From Salinicola acroporae (GTDB lineage: Bacteria; Pseudomonadota; Gammaproteobacteria; Pseudomonadales; Halomonadaceae): 63,654 bases of DNA. Location of the stretch: NCBI RefSeq assembly GCF_003206615.1, contig NZ_PZJW01000017.1:1-63654 (forward strand), written 5' to 3'. The notes beneath the pieces are model-generated. The model made no database searches and was not told the origin of the DNA. It saw only the letters and a program-made list of their open reading frames with translations. A program made the translations under genes and the position numbers. Shown here piece by piece: positions 34,679 through 42,710 of this stretch (positions are counted from its first letter, which is position 1; each line of letters starts with the position of its first letter).

Positions 34679-35526
34679 CCCACAGGCTTTCCGCCAGCGG
34701 ATTGAGAACGGGGCGGCTGTTTCGTCGCGAGACCGGCCTGACCTGCATGGTGGCATTCGATCGCACGCTGCTGTCGGGCCCGGTGGCGCATGCGATCGAT
34801 GCGCGCCGCACCTGCGAAGCCATCGTCAACTCGCGTCCGGATGCGGTACTGCTGTCGCCGGGCGTGCTCAAGTCCTGCGGGTCGCTGTTCGCCGACAGCC
34901 GGGCCCCCAGGGTCGTGCTGCGAATCGATTATCCGATGGTGGGCGACTTCACCCTGGCGGGGGAGGAGCATCACCGCATGATTGCCACGCCCGCCCAGGC
35001 GCAGGCGATGGGCGCGGATGCCGTGGTGATGTGCCTGATCTCCGGCTACGACGACCCCCGGCGCGAGGCCGACAATCTCGAGGCGGTGGCGGAGACCGCG
35101 CGTCAGTGCGAGGCGATCGGGCTGCCGCTGATCGTCGAGGCGGTGGTGTGGGGGGCCAGGGAGGAAGGGCTGCTCGATGGCGAGCGAATCGCGCGAATCG
35201 CGAGGATCGCCGCCGAGCTGGGGGCCGACCTGATCAAGGCGCAGTACACCGGCGAGCCCGACGATATGCGGGCTTTGACGGAAAGTTGTCCGGTGCCGGT
35301 GCTCGTCCTGGGAGGAGCCGCGATGAACGATGACGAGGCGCTGACGCGATTTACCCGGGGAGCGCTGGACAATGGCGCCAGCGGCGTGATCTTCGGCCGC
35401 AATGCCTGGCAGCGCGAGGGCGTGACCGGGGGCATCGAGCGGCTGGTCGCCATCGTGCATGGGCGTGACGCCGACGGAGGCGACGCAGCGCACGGCGAAA
35501 GCGATGGCGGCGGTGGCAAAACATAG
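34675..35526 (+). CDS. Class I aldolase of the LsrF/DhnA (DeoC-FbaB) type
   Basis: The 283-residue TIM-barrel protein carries 'GLTCMVAFDRTLLSGPV', 'AVLLSPGVLKSCGSLFA', 'ADAVVMCLISGYDDPRREADNL', the probable Schiff-base lysine K188 in 'GADLIKAQYTGEPDDM', and the phosphate-binding 'VLVLGGAAMNDDEAL' and 'GASGVIFGRNAWQ'. It overlaps the GlpD-like gene by four bases and ends the kinase-dehydrogenase-aldolase operon. A retro-aldol cleavage of the ketose phosphate to dihydroxyacetone phosphate plus an aldehyde would complete the pathway. A thiolase role like that of LsrF is also possible. Confidence 0.82.
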   Translation: MTHRLSASGLRTGRLFRRETGLTCMVAFDRTLLSGPVAHAIDARRTCEAIVNSRPDAVLLSPGVLKSCGSLFADSRAPRVVLRIDYPMVGDFTLAGEEHHRMIATPAQAQAMGADAVVMCLISGYDDPRREADNLEAVAETARQCEAIGLPLIVEAVVWGAREEGLLDGERIARIARIAAELGADLIKAQYTGEPDDMRALTESCPVPVLVLGGAAMNDDEALTRFTRGALDNGASGVIFGRNAWQREGVTGGIERLVAIVHGRDADGGDAAHGESDGGGGKT

Positions 35527-35691
35527 GCAGCTAGCTATTCTGTGTGTAGACTTTTGTACCCTGTCCCGACCGACTCGGGGCAGCGATGCCGTGCGTCGTT
35601 TCATCCGTCCTTCCGACCGGCGGCGCTGCGTTTTGTCAGGCGGGCCGCAAGCGCGGGCCGCAACCAGTGAACGAAGGGATCTCCGTACGCC

Positions 35692-36912
35692 ATGAGTGAA
35701 TACTCTCTGTTTACCTCCGAGTCCGTGTCCGAGGGGCACCCGGACAAGATCGCCGACCAGATTTCCGATGCCGTGCTGGACGCCATCATCGCCCGTGACA
35801 AGCAGGCCCGCGTCGCCTGCGAGACGCTGGTCAAGACGGGCGTGGCCATCGTCGCCGGCGAGATATCCACTACCGCCTGGGTCGATCTGGAAGAGCTGGT
35901 GCGCAAGGTGATCATGGATATCGGGTATACCTCGTCGGAGGTCGGCTTCGATGGTGAAACCTGTGGCGTGATCAATCTGATCGGCAAGCAGAGCGTCGAT
36001 ATCGCCCAGGGCGTCGACCGCAGCAAGCCCGAGGATCAGGGCGCAGGGGATCAGGGCCTGATGTTCGGCTATGCGACCAACGAGACCGAGTCGTTCATGC
36101 CGGCGCCGATCCACTACTCGCATCGTCTCGTCGAACGCCAGGCGGAACTGCGCAAGAACGGCACGCTCTCGTGGTTGCGCCCGGATGCCAAGAGCCAGAT
36201 CACCTTCAGCTACGACGACCAGGGCCAGCCCAACGGGGTCGATGCCGTGGTGCTCTCGACCCAGCACGATCCGGACATCTCCCAGGATGATCTGCGCAAG
36301 GCGGTGGAGGATCTGATTATCCGCGACGTGCTGCCGGCGAAGTGGATTCACGACAACACCCGGTTCCATATCAATCCGACCGGCAAGTTCGTGATCGGCG
36401 GCCCGGTGGGCGATTGCGGCCTGACCGGGCGCAAGATCATCGTCGACACCTACGGCGGCATGGCGCGTCACGGCGGCGGCGCGTTCTCCGGAAAGGATCC
36501 GTCCAAGGTCGATCGCAGCGCCGCCTACGCCGGACGTTACGTGGCCAAGAACATCGTCGCCGCGGGGTTGGCCGACAAGTGCGAGATTCAGGTCTCCTAC
36601 GCCATCGGCGTCGCCGAGCCGACCTCGGTGTCGATCAATACCTTCGGTACTGCCCGGGTCAGTGAAGCCAAGATCATCGAGCTGGTGCGCGAGCACTTCG
36701 ACCTGCGCCCGCACGCGATCACCCGCATGCTCGATCTGCTCCACCCGATGTATCAACTCACCGCGTCCTATGGGCACTTCGGCCGCGAACCGTTCGAGTC
36801 CAGCTATACCTGGACCGACGTCAACGGTGAAACGCAGACCGAGACCTTCACCGCCTTCCCGTGGGAAAAGACGGACAAGGCCGATGCGTTGAAGTCGGCG
36901 GCGGGGCTCTGA
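35692..36912 (+). CDS. metK: S-adenosylmethionine synthetase
   Basis: The 406-residue enzyme has all MAT signatures: '[25 protein letters not shown]', the methionine loop '[29 protein letters not shown]', '[20 protein letters not shown]' and '[20 protein letters not shown]'. It makes S-adenosylmethionine from methionine and ATP in the cytosol. In Pseudomonas, metK lies divergently near tkt; here about 20 kb of polyol genes separate them. I see no SAM riboswitch in the 165 bases upstream. Confidence 0.98.
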   Translation: MSEYSLFTSESVSEGHPDKIADQISDAVLDAIIARDKQARVACETLVKTGVAIVAGEISTTAWVDLEELVRKVIMDIGYTSSEVGFDGETCGVINLIGKQSVDIAQGVDRSKPEDQGAGDQGLMFGYATNETESFMPAPIHYSHRLVERQAELRKNGTLSWLRPDAKSQITFSYDDQGQPNGVDAVVLSTQHDPDISQDDLRKAVEDLIIRDVLPAKWIHDNTRFHINPTGKFVIGGPVGDCGLTGRKIIVDTYGGMARHGGGAFSGKDPSKVDRSAAYAGRYVAKNIVAAGLADKCEIQVSYAIGVAEPTSVSINTFGTARVSEAKIIELVREHFDLRPHAITRMLDLLHPMYQLTASYGHFGREPFESSYTWTDVNGETQTETFTAFPWEKTDKADALKSAAGL

Positions 36913-36937
36913 TGAGGTAGCCAAGCGCTGTTGACGA

Positions 36938-36959
36938 CGAACCCGCCGCGGCGGGTTCG
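36938..36959 (+). terminator. Hairpin after metK
   Basis: CGAACCCGCC/GGCGGGTTCG is a perfect 10-bp stem with a 2-base centre, followed by only a weak T-rich stretch. Confidence 0.55.
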
Positions 36960-37005
36960 TTGCGTTGGGACCTGCGTTCGAAACATCTTTTCCAAGGAGT
37001 ATGAG

Positions 37006-38259
37006 GTGCTTGAGCTCGCCGCCATCGTGCTGACCGTGACCGCCGTGCTGGCCTGGTTCAACGAGCGCTATGTCCATTTGCCGGCAACCATCGGTGTGAT
37101 GGTGATTGCACTGTTCCTGTCGCTCGTGATTCAAGGGCTCTCCAGTGTCGGCATCCATGCCCCGGCGGCGTTGACGCGTAGCTGGGTGGAGGCGCTCGAT
37201 TTCGATTCGCTGTTGATGAACGGCATGCTGTCGTTTCTGCTGTTTGCTGGCGCCTTGCACGTCGATATCAAGAAGCTGCGCGATTACTGGGCTTCGATCG
37301 GCGTGCTGGCCATCCTCGGCACCATCGTCAGCACTCTCTTGATCGGATTTGCCTCGCACTGGCTGCTCGGCATCCTAGGCGTGCCGGTCGCACTGCCGTG
37401 GTGTCTGGTGTTCGGTGCGCTGATTTCGCCGACCGACCCGGTGGCGGTGCTCGGCATCATGCGCGGCGCTGGCGCCCCGGACGATATGGAGGTGCGTATT
37501 GTCGGTGAGTCGCTGTTCAACGATGGCGTTGCCGTCGTTCTCTTCACGCTGCTGCTCTCAGCAGCGCAGAGTGGTGAGTCTCTGGCGGGCGGGTATGCAC
37601 TGATGCTGTTCGTCGAGGAGGCTGGCGGCGGGGTGCTATTCGGCCTGCTGCTCGGTTACGGCGTGCATGCACTGATGAAGCGCGTCGATCAGTATCAGGT
37701 CGAGGTGTTGCTGTCCCTGGCCATGGTGCTGGGCGGCTATACCCTGGCGACGCATCTGCACGTTTCCGGGCCGATTGCCATGGTGGTGGCGGGGCTGGTG
37801 GTAGGCAACCACGCCTGGACTCACGCGATGTCGACGCAGACGCGGCAGCATCTCAACGACTTCTGGGAGCTGATCGACGAGATTCTCAACGCGCTGTTAT
37901 TCGTCATCATCGGGTTGGAGCTGCTGGCGCTGCCTTTTCATTGGAACTACCTGCTGGTCGCCATGCCGCTGATCGTGCTGCTGATCGCGGTGCGCTTGCT
38001 CGTGGTGGCCATCCCCGTCTCTCTGGCACATCGTCATTTCCGGCACGGCTCTATCGCGGTGCTGACCTGGGGCGGCCTGCGCGGCGGGATTTCGGTGGCG
38101 CTGGCGCTGTCGCTGCCAGCGGGCGAGGCCCGCGACGTGCTGCTCAACGTGACCTATCTGATCGTGCTGTTCTCTATAGTCTCTCAGGGACTGACCATTG
38201 GCGCGCTGGTCCGGAGGGTGCTCTCGACAGGGGGGAAGGGGGTTAGACTTTGGTTGTAG
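37006..38259 (+). CDS. CPA1-family Na+/H+ (monovalent cation/proton) antiporter
   Basis: The 417-residue protein has about twelve membrane helices and CPA1/NhaP-type motifs: 'LLFAGALHVDIKKLRDYW', 'WCLVFGALISPTDPVAVLGIM', 'RIVGESLFNDGVAVVLFTLL' (with the conserved N-D pair) and 'LTWGGLRGGISVALALSLP'. It exchanges protons for Na+ or similar cations at the inner membrane, fitting a salt-adapted cell. GTG at 37006 is chosen because AAGGAG lies six bases upstream; no in-frame ATG is as well placed. Confidence 0.92.
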   Translation: MLELAAIVLTVTAVLAWFNERYVHLPATIGVMVIALFLSLVIQGLSSVGIHAPAALTRSWVEALDFDSLLMNGMLSFLLFAGALHVDIKKLRDYWASIGVLAILGTIVSTLLIGFASHWLLGILGVPVALPWCLVFGALISPTDPVAVLGIMRGAGAPDDMEVRIVGESLFNDGVAVVLFTLLLSAAQSGESLAGGYALMLFVEEAGGGVLFGLLLGYGVHALMKRVDQYQVEVLLSLAMVLGGYTLATHLHVSGPIAMVVAGLVVGNHAWTHAMSTQTRQHLNDFWELIDEILNALLFVIIGLELLALPFHWNYLLVAMPLIVLLIAVRLLVVAIPVSLAHRHFRHGSIAVLTWGGLRGGISVALALSLPAGEARDVLLNVTYLIVLFSIVSQGLTIGALVRRVLSTGGKGVRLWL

Positions 38260-38361
38260 TTGCGCTGCTACCCATGGCAAGCCTGCCTGCGGTTACTTAC
38301 TCTTATCGCTGATTAATTGACAGAAAATACGTTTTCTCGGGAATCAAGATCGGGGTGAATC

Positions 38362-39708
38362 ATGACACGACGCACAGGGCTGCTGATCGCGGCGCTCGGA
38401 CTTTCCGGCGCTCTTCTGGTGGGCTGCGGTGACGATGGCGACGAGCAGACCAGCGATTCGCAATCTTCTCAGCAGCAAAGTGGCACCTCGGCGAATACGG
38501 CCGGGTCTGATAGTACGGGCAGCGGAAATGCTGCAGACGATCAGCAGACTGCCGCGCTCGGCGAGGACAATGGCTCAGGCGCGAGTGGCGAGCCGGTGAA
38601 CCTGATCTTCGGCACCGGCGGTACCGGCGGCTCCTACTATCCGATCGGCGGCGCGCTGAAGAGCGTCTTCGAGCAGAGCGATCTGGTCAATGGCGTGCAG
38701 GTGGTCTCGACCGGCGCCTCGGTGCAGAACATCAACAACATCACCGACGGCCTCAACCAGGTCGCCATCGTGATGAGCGACGTGGCCTATGACGCGGTCA
38801 AGGGTCAGAACCAGTTCGACGGCCAGCCCGCCGATATCGAGACCATCGCCGGGATGTATCCGAACGTGGTGCAGGTCGTCGCCACCGCCGACAGCGATAT
38901 CCACAGCATTGCCGATCTGAAAGGCAAGCGCGTCGGCGTCGGCAAGGTCGGCTCCGGGGTCGAGCAGAGCGCCGCCAAGGTGCTGGAGTCTGCCGGTCTG
39001 AGCTACGACGATCTTGCCCAGGTCAGCCATACCGGTTACGCCGACAGCGTCACCGAGATGAGCAACGGCAATCTCGATGCCGCGTTCTTCACCTCCGGCG
39101 TTCCCAACTCCAGCATCACCGGTCTGATGCAGAGCACCGACATCACCTTCGTACCGGTCAGCGGTGACGTCGCCTCCACGCTGCTGGAGAAATATCCGTA
39201 CTACGAGAACTACGAAATCCCGGCCGGTGCCCCCGAGCGCTACAACCTGGGCGACGCCGTGGATACGGTGGCGATCCGCAACATCCTGATCGTGCCGTCC
39301 TCGATGCGCGATGATGTCGCCGAGGACCTGGCCAAGCGCTTCCACGACTACCTGGAATCCGGCAACGTTTCCGTCGGCGCACTCAAGCAGTTCGATCCTG
39401 CGACCATGGACCAGAACCTGGTCGTGCCGTTGCACCCGGGGGCCGAGGCGTATTACGAGACGCTGGCTGGCTCCGCGGATGCGACGTCCGGCGACGACGC
39501 TACGACCGCTGGCGACAACAGCGATCTGTCGGAAGAGACCGCCTCCATGCCGGCCAACGAGCAGGCGGCCACGACCGAAACCGATGGCGCCGAATCCAAA
39601 CCGGCCAAGCAGACCAGCGCCGAGACGCCAGAAGACAATATCGAGACGACCGAAGGTAGCGACACCAACGGCAGCGAGAATGCCCAGGACAAAGAACCAC
39701 AGTCCTGA
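38362..39708 (+). CDS. TAXI-family TRAP transporter solute-binding lipoprotein
   Basis: The 448-residue protein has a lipoprotein signal with lipobox 'GALLVGC' (Cys about residue 22). An acidic S/Q/T/D-rich linker covers residues 23-70. The TAXI domain follows ('LIFGTGGTGGSYYPIGGALKSVF', 'VVSTGASVQNINNITDGLNQVAIV', 'GKVGSGVEQSAAKVLESAGLSYDDL', 'MSNGNLDAAFFTSGVPNS'). An acidic low-complexity tail occupies about the last 75 residues. The tail has no family counterpart I know and is typical of halophile surface proteins. It feeds the fused TRAP permease encoded two genes on. Confidence 0.9.
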   Translation: MTRRTGLLIAALGLSGALLVGCGDDGDEQTSDSQSSQQQSGTSANTAGSDSTGSGNAADDQQTAALGEDNGSGASGEPVNLIFGTGGTGGSYYPIGGALKSVFEQSDLVNGVQVVSTGASVQNINNITDGLNQVAIVMSDVAYDAVKGQNQFDGQPADIETIAGMYPNVVQVVATADSDIHSIADLKGKRVGVGKVGSGVEQSAAKVLESAGLSYDDLAQVSHTGYADSVTEMSNGNLDAAFFTSGVPNSSITGLMQSTDITFVPVSGDVASTLLEKYPYYENYEIPAGAPERYNLGDAVDTVAIRNILIVPSSMRDDVAEDLAKRFHDYLESGNVSVGALKQFDPATMDQNLVVPLHPGAEAYYETLAGSADATSGDDATTAGDNSDLSEETASMPANEQAATTETDGAESKPAKQTSAETPEDNIETTEGSDTNGSENAQDKEPQS

Positions 39709-39755
39709 GCGCTGGCGGGCGTCACCGGCAGGTACCGCGATGACGTGCGATCTCG

Positions 39756-40250
39756 ATGCGTAAAGCCTGGTTGAGTCATGCAGCGGTGGCGATCCTCCTG
39801 ATCGCCACCGCTTCGGTTCCGCTGCCGTGGTTGGTCATCCGCGAAGGGCTACAGTGGCGGTTCGCGTTTCCCGGCTGGCAGGGGACGACCTTTACCATTC
39901 GCTGGATGCATTCGGTCGAAAAAGAGGACTGGGAAGAGTGGTTCAGGGTGACCGACGACGACGCCATCGAGATTACCGGGACGCGCTTCAAGACCTTCGG
40001 CGCCGGTGTCCCGTCGGATGCCGGCACCGAAACGCTTCTCGAGGACGGTTGGGTGGTGATGACCGGGATCGATCGCGAGGTCGATCCGCTGGCTGTCCAG
40101 GCCGCGACAGAGGAGCACTACAGGCTGATCTTCGCCGGTCACACCATCGCGTTGTCTCAGGACGATCCGCCGCCGATTCTCACCTTTTCCATCATCAGGG
40201 TGCCGTTGTGGCAAGCACTGCCGGCGCTGTTGCGTCCCTGGTTATCGTAG
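39756..40250 (+). CDS. DUF1850-family protein of a TAXI-TRAP operon
   Basis: The 164-residue protein has an N-terminal hydrophobic segment (residues about 8-26) and the DUF1850 hallmark 'FTIRWMHSVEKEDWEEWFRV', then 'ITGTRFKTFGAGVPSDAG' and 'DGWVVMTGIDREVD'. DUF1850 genes commonly sit between TAXI binding proteins and fused TRAP permeases, exactly as here; the function is unknown. Start context is weak. Confidence 0.8.
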   Translation: MRKAWLSHAAVAILLIATASVPLPWLVIREGLQWRFAFPGWQGTTFTIRWMHSVEKEDWEEWFRVTDDDAIEITGTRFKTFGAGVPSDAGTETLLEDGWVVMTGIDREVDPLAVQAATEEHYRLIFAGHTIALSQDDPPPILTFSIIRVPLWQALPALLRPWLS

Positions 40251-40275
40251 ATCCCCGCCTGGCGAGGAAAGAAGT

Positions 40276-42465
40276 ATGTCCGAACAAAAAGTCACGGTTT
40301 CCGCCGAGGGTCCCGAGGATCCGTCGGTCAAGGAGGCGCTGGAGAAATTCGATCGTGAGAGCCTGGTCCGGGATCGACTGCCGCACAGGGTGATCCAGTT
40401 CGTTACCGCGGTGTCGGTAATGTTGGCGCTGTTCCATCTCTACACCTCGTTTTCCGGGCCACTGGTGGACGTTGCCCAGCGCAGCATTCACCTCTATACG
40501 CTGCTGGGGCTGGCATTCATTCTCTATCCGTTGACCCGCAAGGGCGCGCGGGACCACGTGCCGTGGGGTGACGCCATCCTCGCGCTGGTCGCCTTCGGCA
40601 TCGGTGTCTACATGCTGACGGTGTCGGATCGGGTCATCGCTTCCGCGGGGCGCATCAACAATGTCGACATGGTGGTCGGCTTCGTGGCGATTCTGCTGGT
40701 GCTGGACGCCACGCGTCGGGTGACCGGCTGGGGGCTGACGATCCTGGCCGCGCTGTTCCTGGTCTACGGCTTCTACGCCAAGCTTTCGTTCTATCCACAG
40801 GTGAACGAGGCGATCGTTCTCGCGACGTGCAAGCAGATCGTCTCGCACCTGGTGTATATCACCGAGGGCTTGCTGGGCACTGCGATCGGGGTCTCGGCGA
40901 GCTACATCATCCTGTTCATCCTGTTCGGCGCCTTCCTCGGCAAGTCCGGCCTGGGGCAGCTGTTCAACGATCTGGCGCTGGCCATCGCCGGGCATACCCG
41001 AGGCGGCCCGGCCAAGGTAGCGGTCATCGCCAGCGGCTTCCTCGGGTCGATCAACGGCTCCGCCATCGCCAACGTCGTGACGACCGGCGCCTTCACCATT
41101 CCGCTGATGAAAAAGACCGGCTACAAGCCCAATTTCGCCGGCGCGGTGGAGGCCGCGGCCAGCGTCGGCGGGCAGATCCTACCGCCGATCATGGGCGCGG
41201 CGGCGTTCATCATGGCCGAGGTGCTCTCGGTGCCTTACACCCAGGTGATCCTGGCCGGGATCATCCCGGCGCTGCTGTTCTATCTCGGGGTGCTGTTCCA
41301 GGTGCATCTGCGAGCCATGCGCAATGGGCTGGAAGGGATTCCCCGTTCTCAGTTGACCCCGCTCAAGGAGGTGATGCTCAAGCGCGGCCATCTATTGATA
41401 CCGATGGCGGTGTTGCTGTGGTTGCTGTTCGAGGGCCGGGCGCCGTTCTTCGCCGCTTTCTGGTCGATCGCCGCGACGGTGCTGATCTGCGGCACGCGTC
41501 GCGTGACCCTCGGCCTGAGCCTGATCCTGATCCTGCTGATCTTCGAGCCACAGCTGCGGGCGCTGGTCGGCGGGCATGCCCTGCCCAACTTCCCGGCCAG
41601 TCGCTGGATGCTGTTCGTGATCATCGCGGTTCCGGTGGCGATCAATGCGCTTCGGGCCAGGCTCGGGATGGTGGCCGAAAAAATGGATGTCGGGGATTGC
41701 CGTGACGCCATGCACGATGGCGTGCGCAATGCGATTCCCGTGGCGGTGGCCTGCGGAGCGGTGGGAATCATCGTGGGCATCGCCACGCTCACCGGCATTG
41801 CGCTGGAGGCGGCGGATGCCGTGGTGACGCTGGGCCAGCAGATTCCGATTCCGATGATCCAACTGCTGGTCACGCTGGTGCTGACCATGATCGCCTCGAT
41901 CGTGCTGGGCATGGGGCTACCCAGTATCCCGACCTACATCATCACCAGCACCATGGCGGCGCCGATCCTGCTCAACCTGCCGATGTTCCGTGAGTTGGCC
42001 GGCAGCAATGAGACGGCGATCTTCGTCGCCCACATGTTCGTCTTCTACTTCGGGCTGTTCGCCAACCTGACGCCCCCCGTGGCGCTGGCCGCCTATGCGG
42101 GCGCCGGTATCAGCGGCGGGTCACCCAACGCCACCGGCTTCCAGGCGATGAAGCTGGCGATCGCCGGGTTCGTGGTGCCGTACATGTTCGTGTTCGCCCA
42201 CAGCATGCTGATGATCGATGCGACGCTTTGGAATACGCTGTGGGTCATCGTGACCGGTGTGATCGGCGTGTTGCTATTGGCGGTCGCGGTGGAGGGTTAC
42301 CTGCGCCGGCCGCTCAACCCCTTCTGGCGAATACTGGCGGCGGTCGGCGCGCTGGCGCTGATTTTCCCGGGGTTGGCCAGCGATGTCGTCGGTGCGGTGA
42401 TCACCGTGGTGCTGTTCCTGCTGGCCAAGGCCAAGCCGCCCCAGCAGGCGCCCGTCGGCGGCTGA
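40276..42465 (+). CDS. TRAP transporter fused permease (DctQM-type, TAXI system)
   Basis: The 729-residue polytopic protein combines a small N-terminal four-helix domain with a large DctM-like domain: 'GTAIGVSASYIILFILFGAFLGKSG', 'VIASGFLGSINGSAIANVVTTGAFTIPLM', 'PPIMGAAAFIMAEVLSVPY', 'MIASIVLGMGLPSIPTYIITSTMAAP', 'FGLFANLTPPVALAAYAGAGISGG'. It is the sodium-coupled membrane component of the TAXI-TRAP carrier formed with the lipoprotein at 38362. AGGAAAG precedes the ATG. The substrate is unknown. Confidence 0.95.
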   Translation: MSEQKVTVSAEGPEDPSVKEALEKFDRESLVRDRLPHRVIQFVTAVSVMLALFHLYTSFSGPLVDVAQRSIHLYTLLGLAFILYPLTRKGARDHVPWGDAILALVAFGIGVYMLTVSDRVIASAGRINNVDMVVGFVAILLVLDATRRVTGWGLTILAALFLVYGFYAKLSFYPQVNEAIVLATCKQIVSHLVYITEGLLGTAIGVSASYIILFILFGAFLGKSGLGQLFNDLALAIAGHTRGGPAKVAVIASGFLGSINGSAIANVVTTGAFTIPLMKKTGYKPNFAGAVEAAASVGGQILPPIMGAAAFIMAEVLSVPYTQVILAGIIPALLFYLGVLFQVHLRAMRNGLEGIPRSQLTPLKEVMLKRGHLLIPMAVLLWLLFEGRAPFFAAFWSIAATVLICGTRRVTLGLSLILILLIFEPQLRALVGGHALPNFPASRWMLFVIIAVPVAINALRARLGMVAEKMDVGDCRDAMHDGVRNAIPVAVACGAVGIIVGIATLTGIALEAADAVVTLGQQIPIPMIQLLVTLVLTMIASIVLGMGLPSIPTYIITSTMAAPILLNLPMFRELAGSNETAIFVAHMFVFYFGLFANLTPPVALAAYAGAGISGGSPNATGFQAMKLAIAGFVVPYMFVFAHSMLMIDATLWNTLWVIVTGVIGVLLLAVAVEGYLRRPLNPFWRILAAVGALALIFPGLASDVVGAVITVVLFLLAKAKPPQQAPVGG

Positions 42466-42516
42466 CGGCTGCCCGACAGCGGTCTGCCTCTGCACGACGA
42501 TGCAGAGTTCTACGGC

Positions 42517-42553
42517 AACGCCCGCGCTCCCGCCAGGGAGGGCGGGCGTTTTC
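42517..42553 (+). terminator. Intrinsic terminator after the TRAP operon
   Basis: The outer stem AACGCCCGC/GCGGGCGTT (42517-42525/42542-42550) and inner stem CTCCC/GGGAG form one long hairpin ending in TTTT. Confidence 0.82.
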
Positions 42554-42710
42554 GATCTCGGGACGGTCGAACGGACCGGGCACGTTGTCGGCGGCGGTAA
42601 CGATCCATCGAGTGACGTCGGCGGGCATTCCCGGCAGAGGTTTGCTATAAGGAATCCAAGGCACCCGTCCGGCAGCAGAGGTGTCAGTCAAAGACCGATG
42701 AGGATAACTG

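Noticed and set aside
35527-35691. SAM-type riboswitch before metK
   Set aside because: I could not find the conserved core of any SAM riboswitch class; only a weak hairpin near 35560-35583 is visible.
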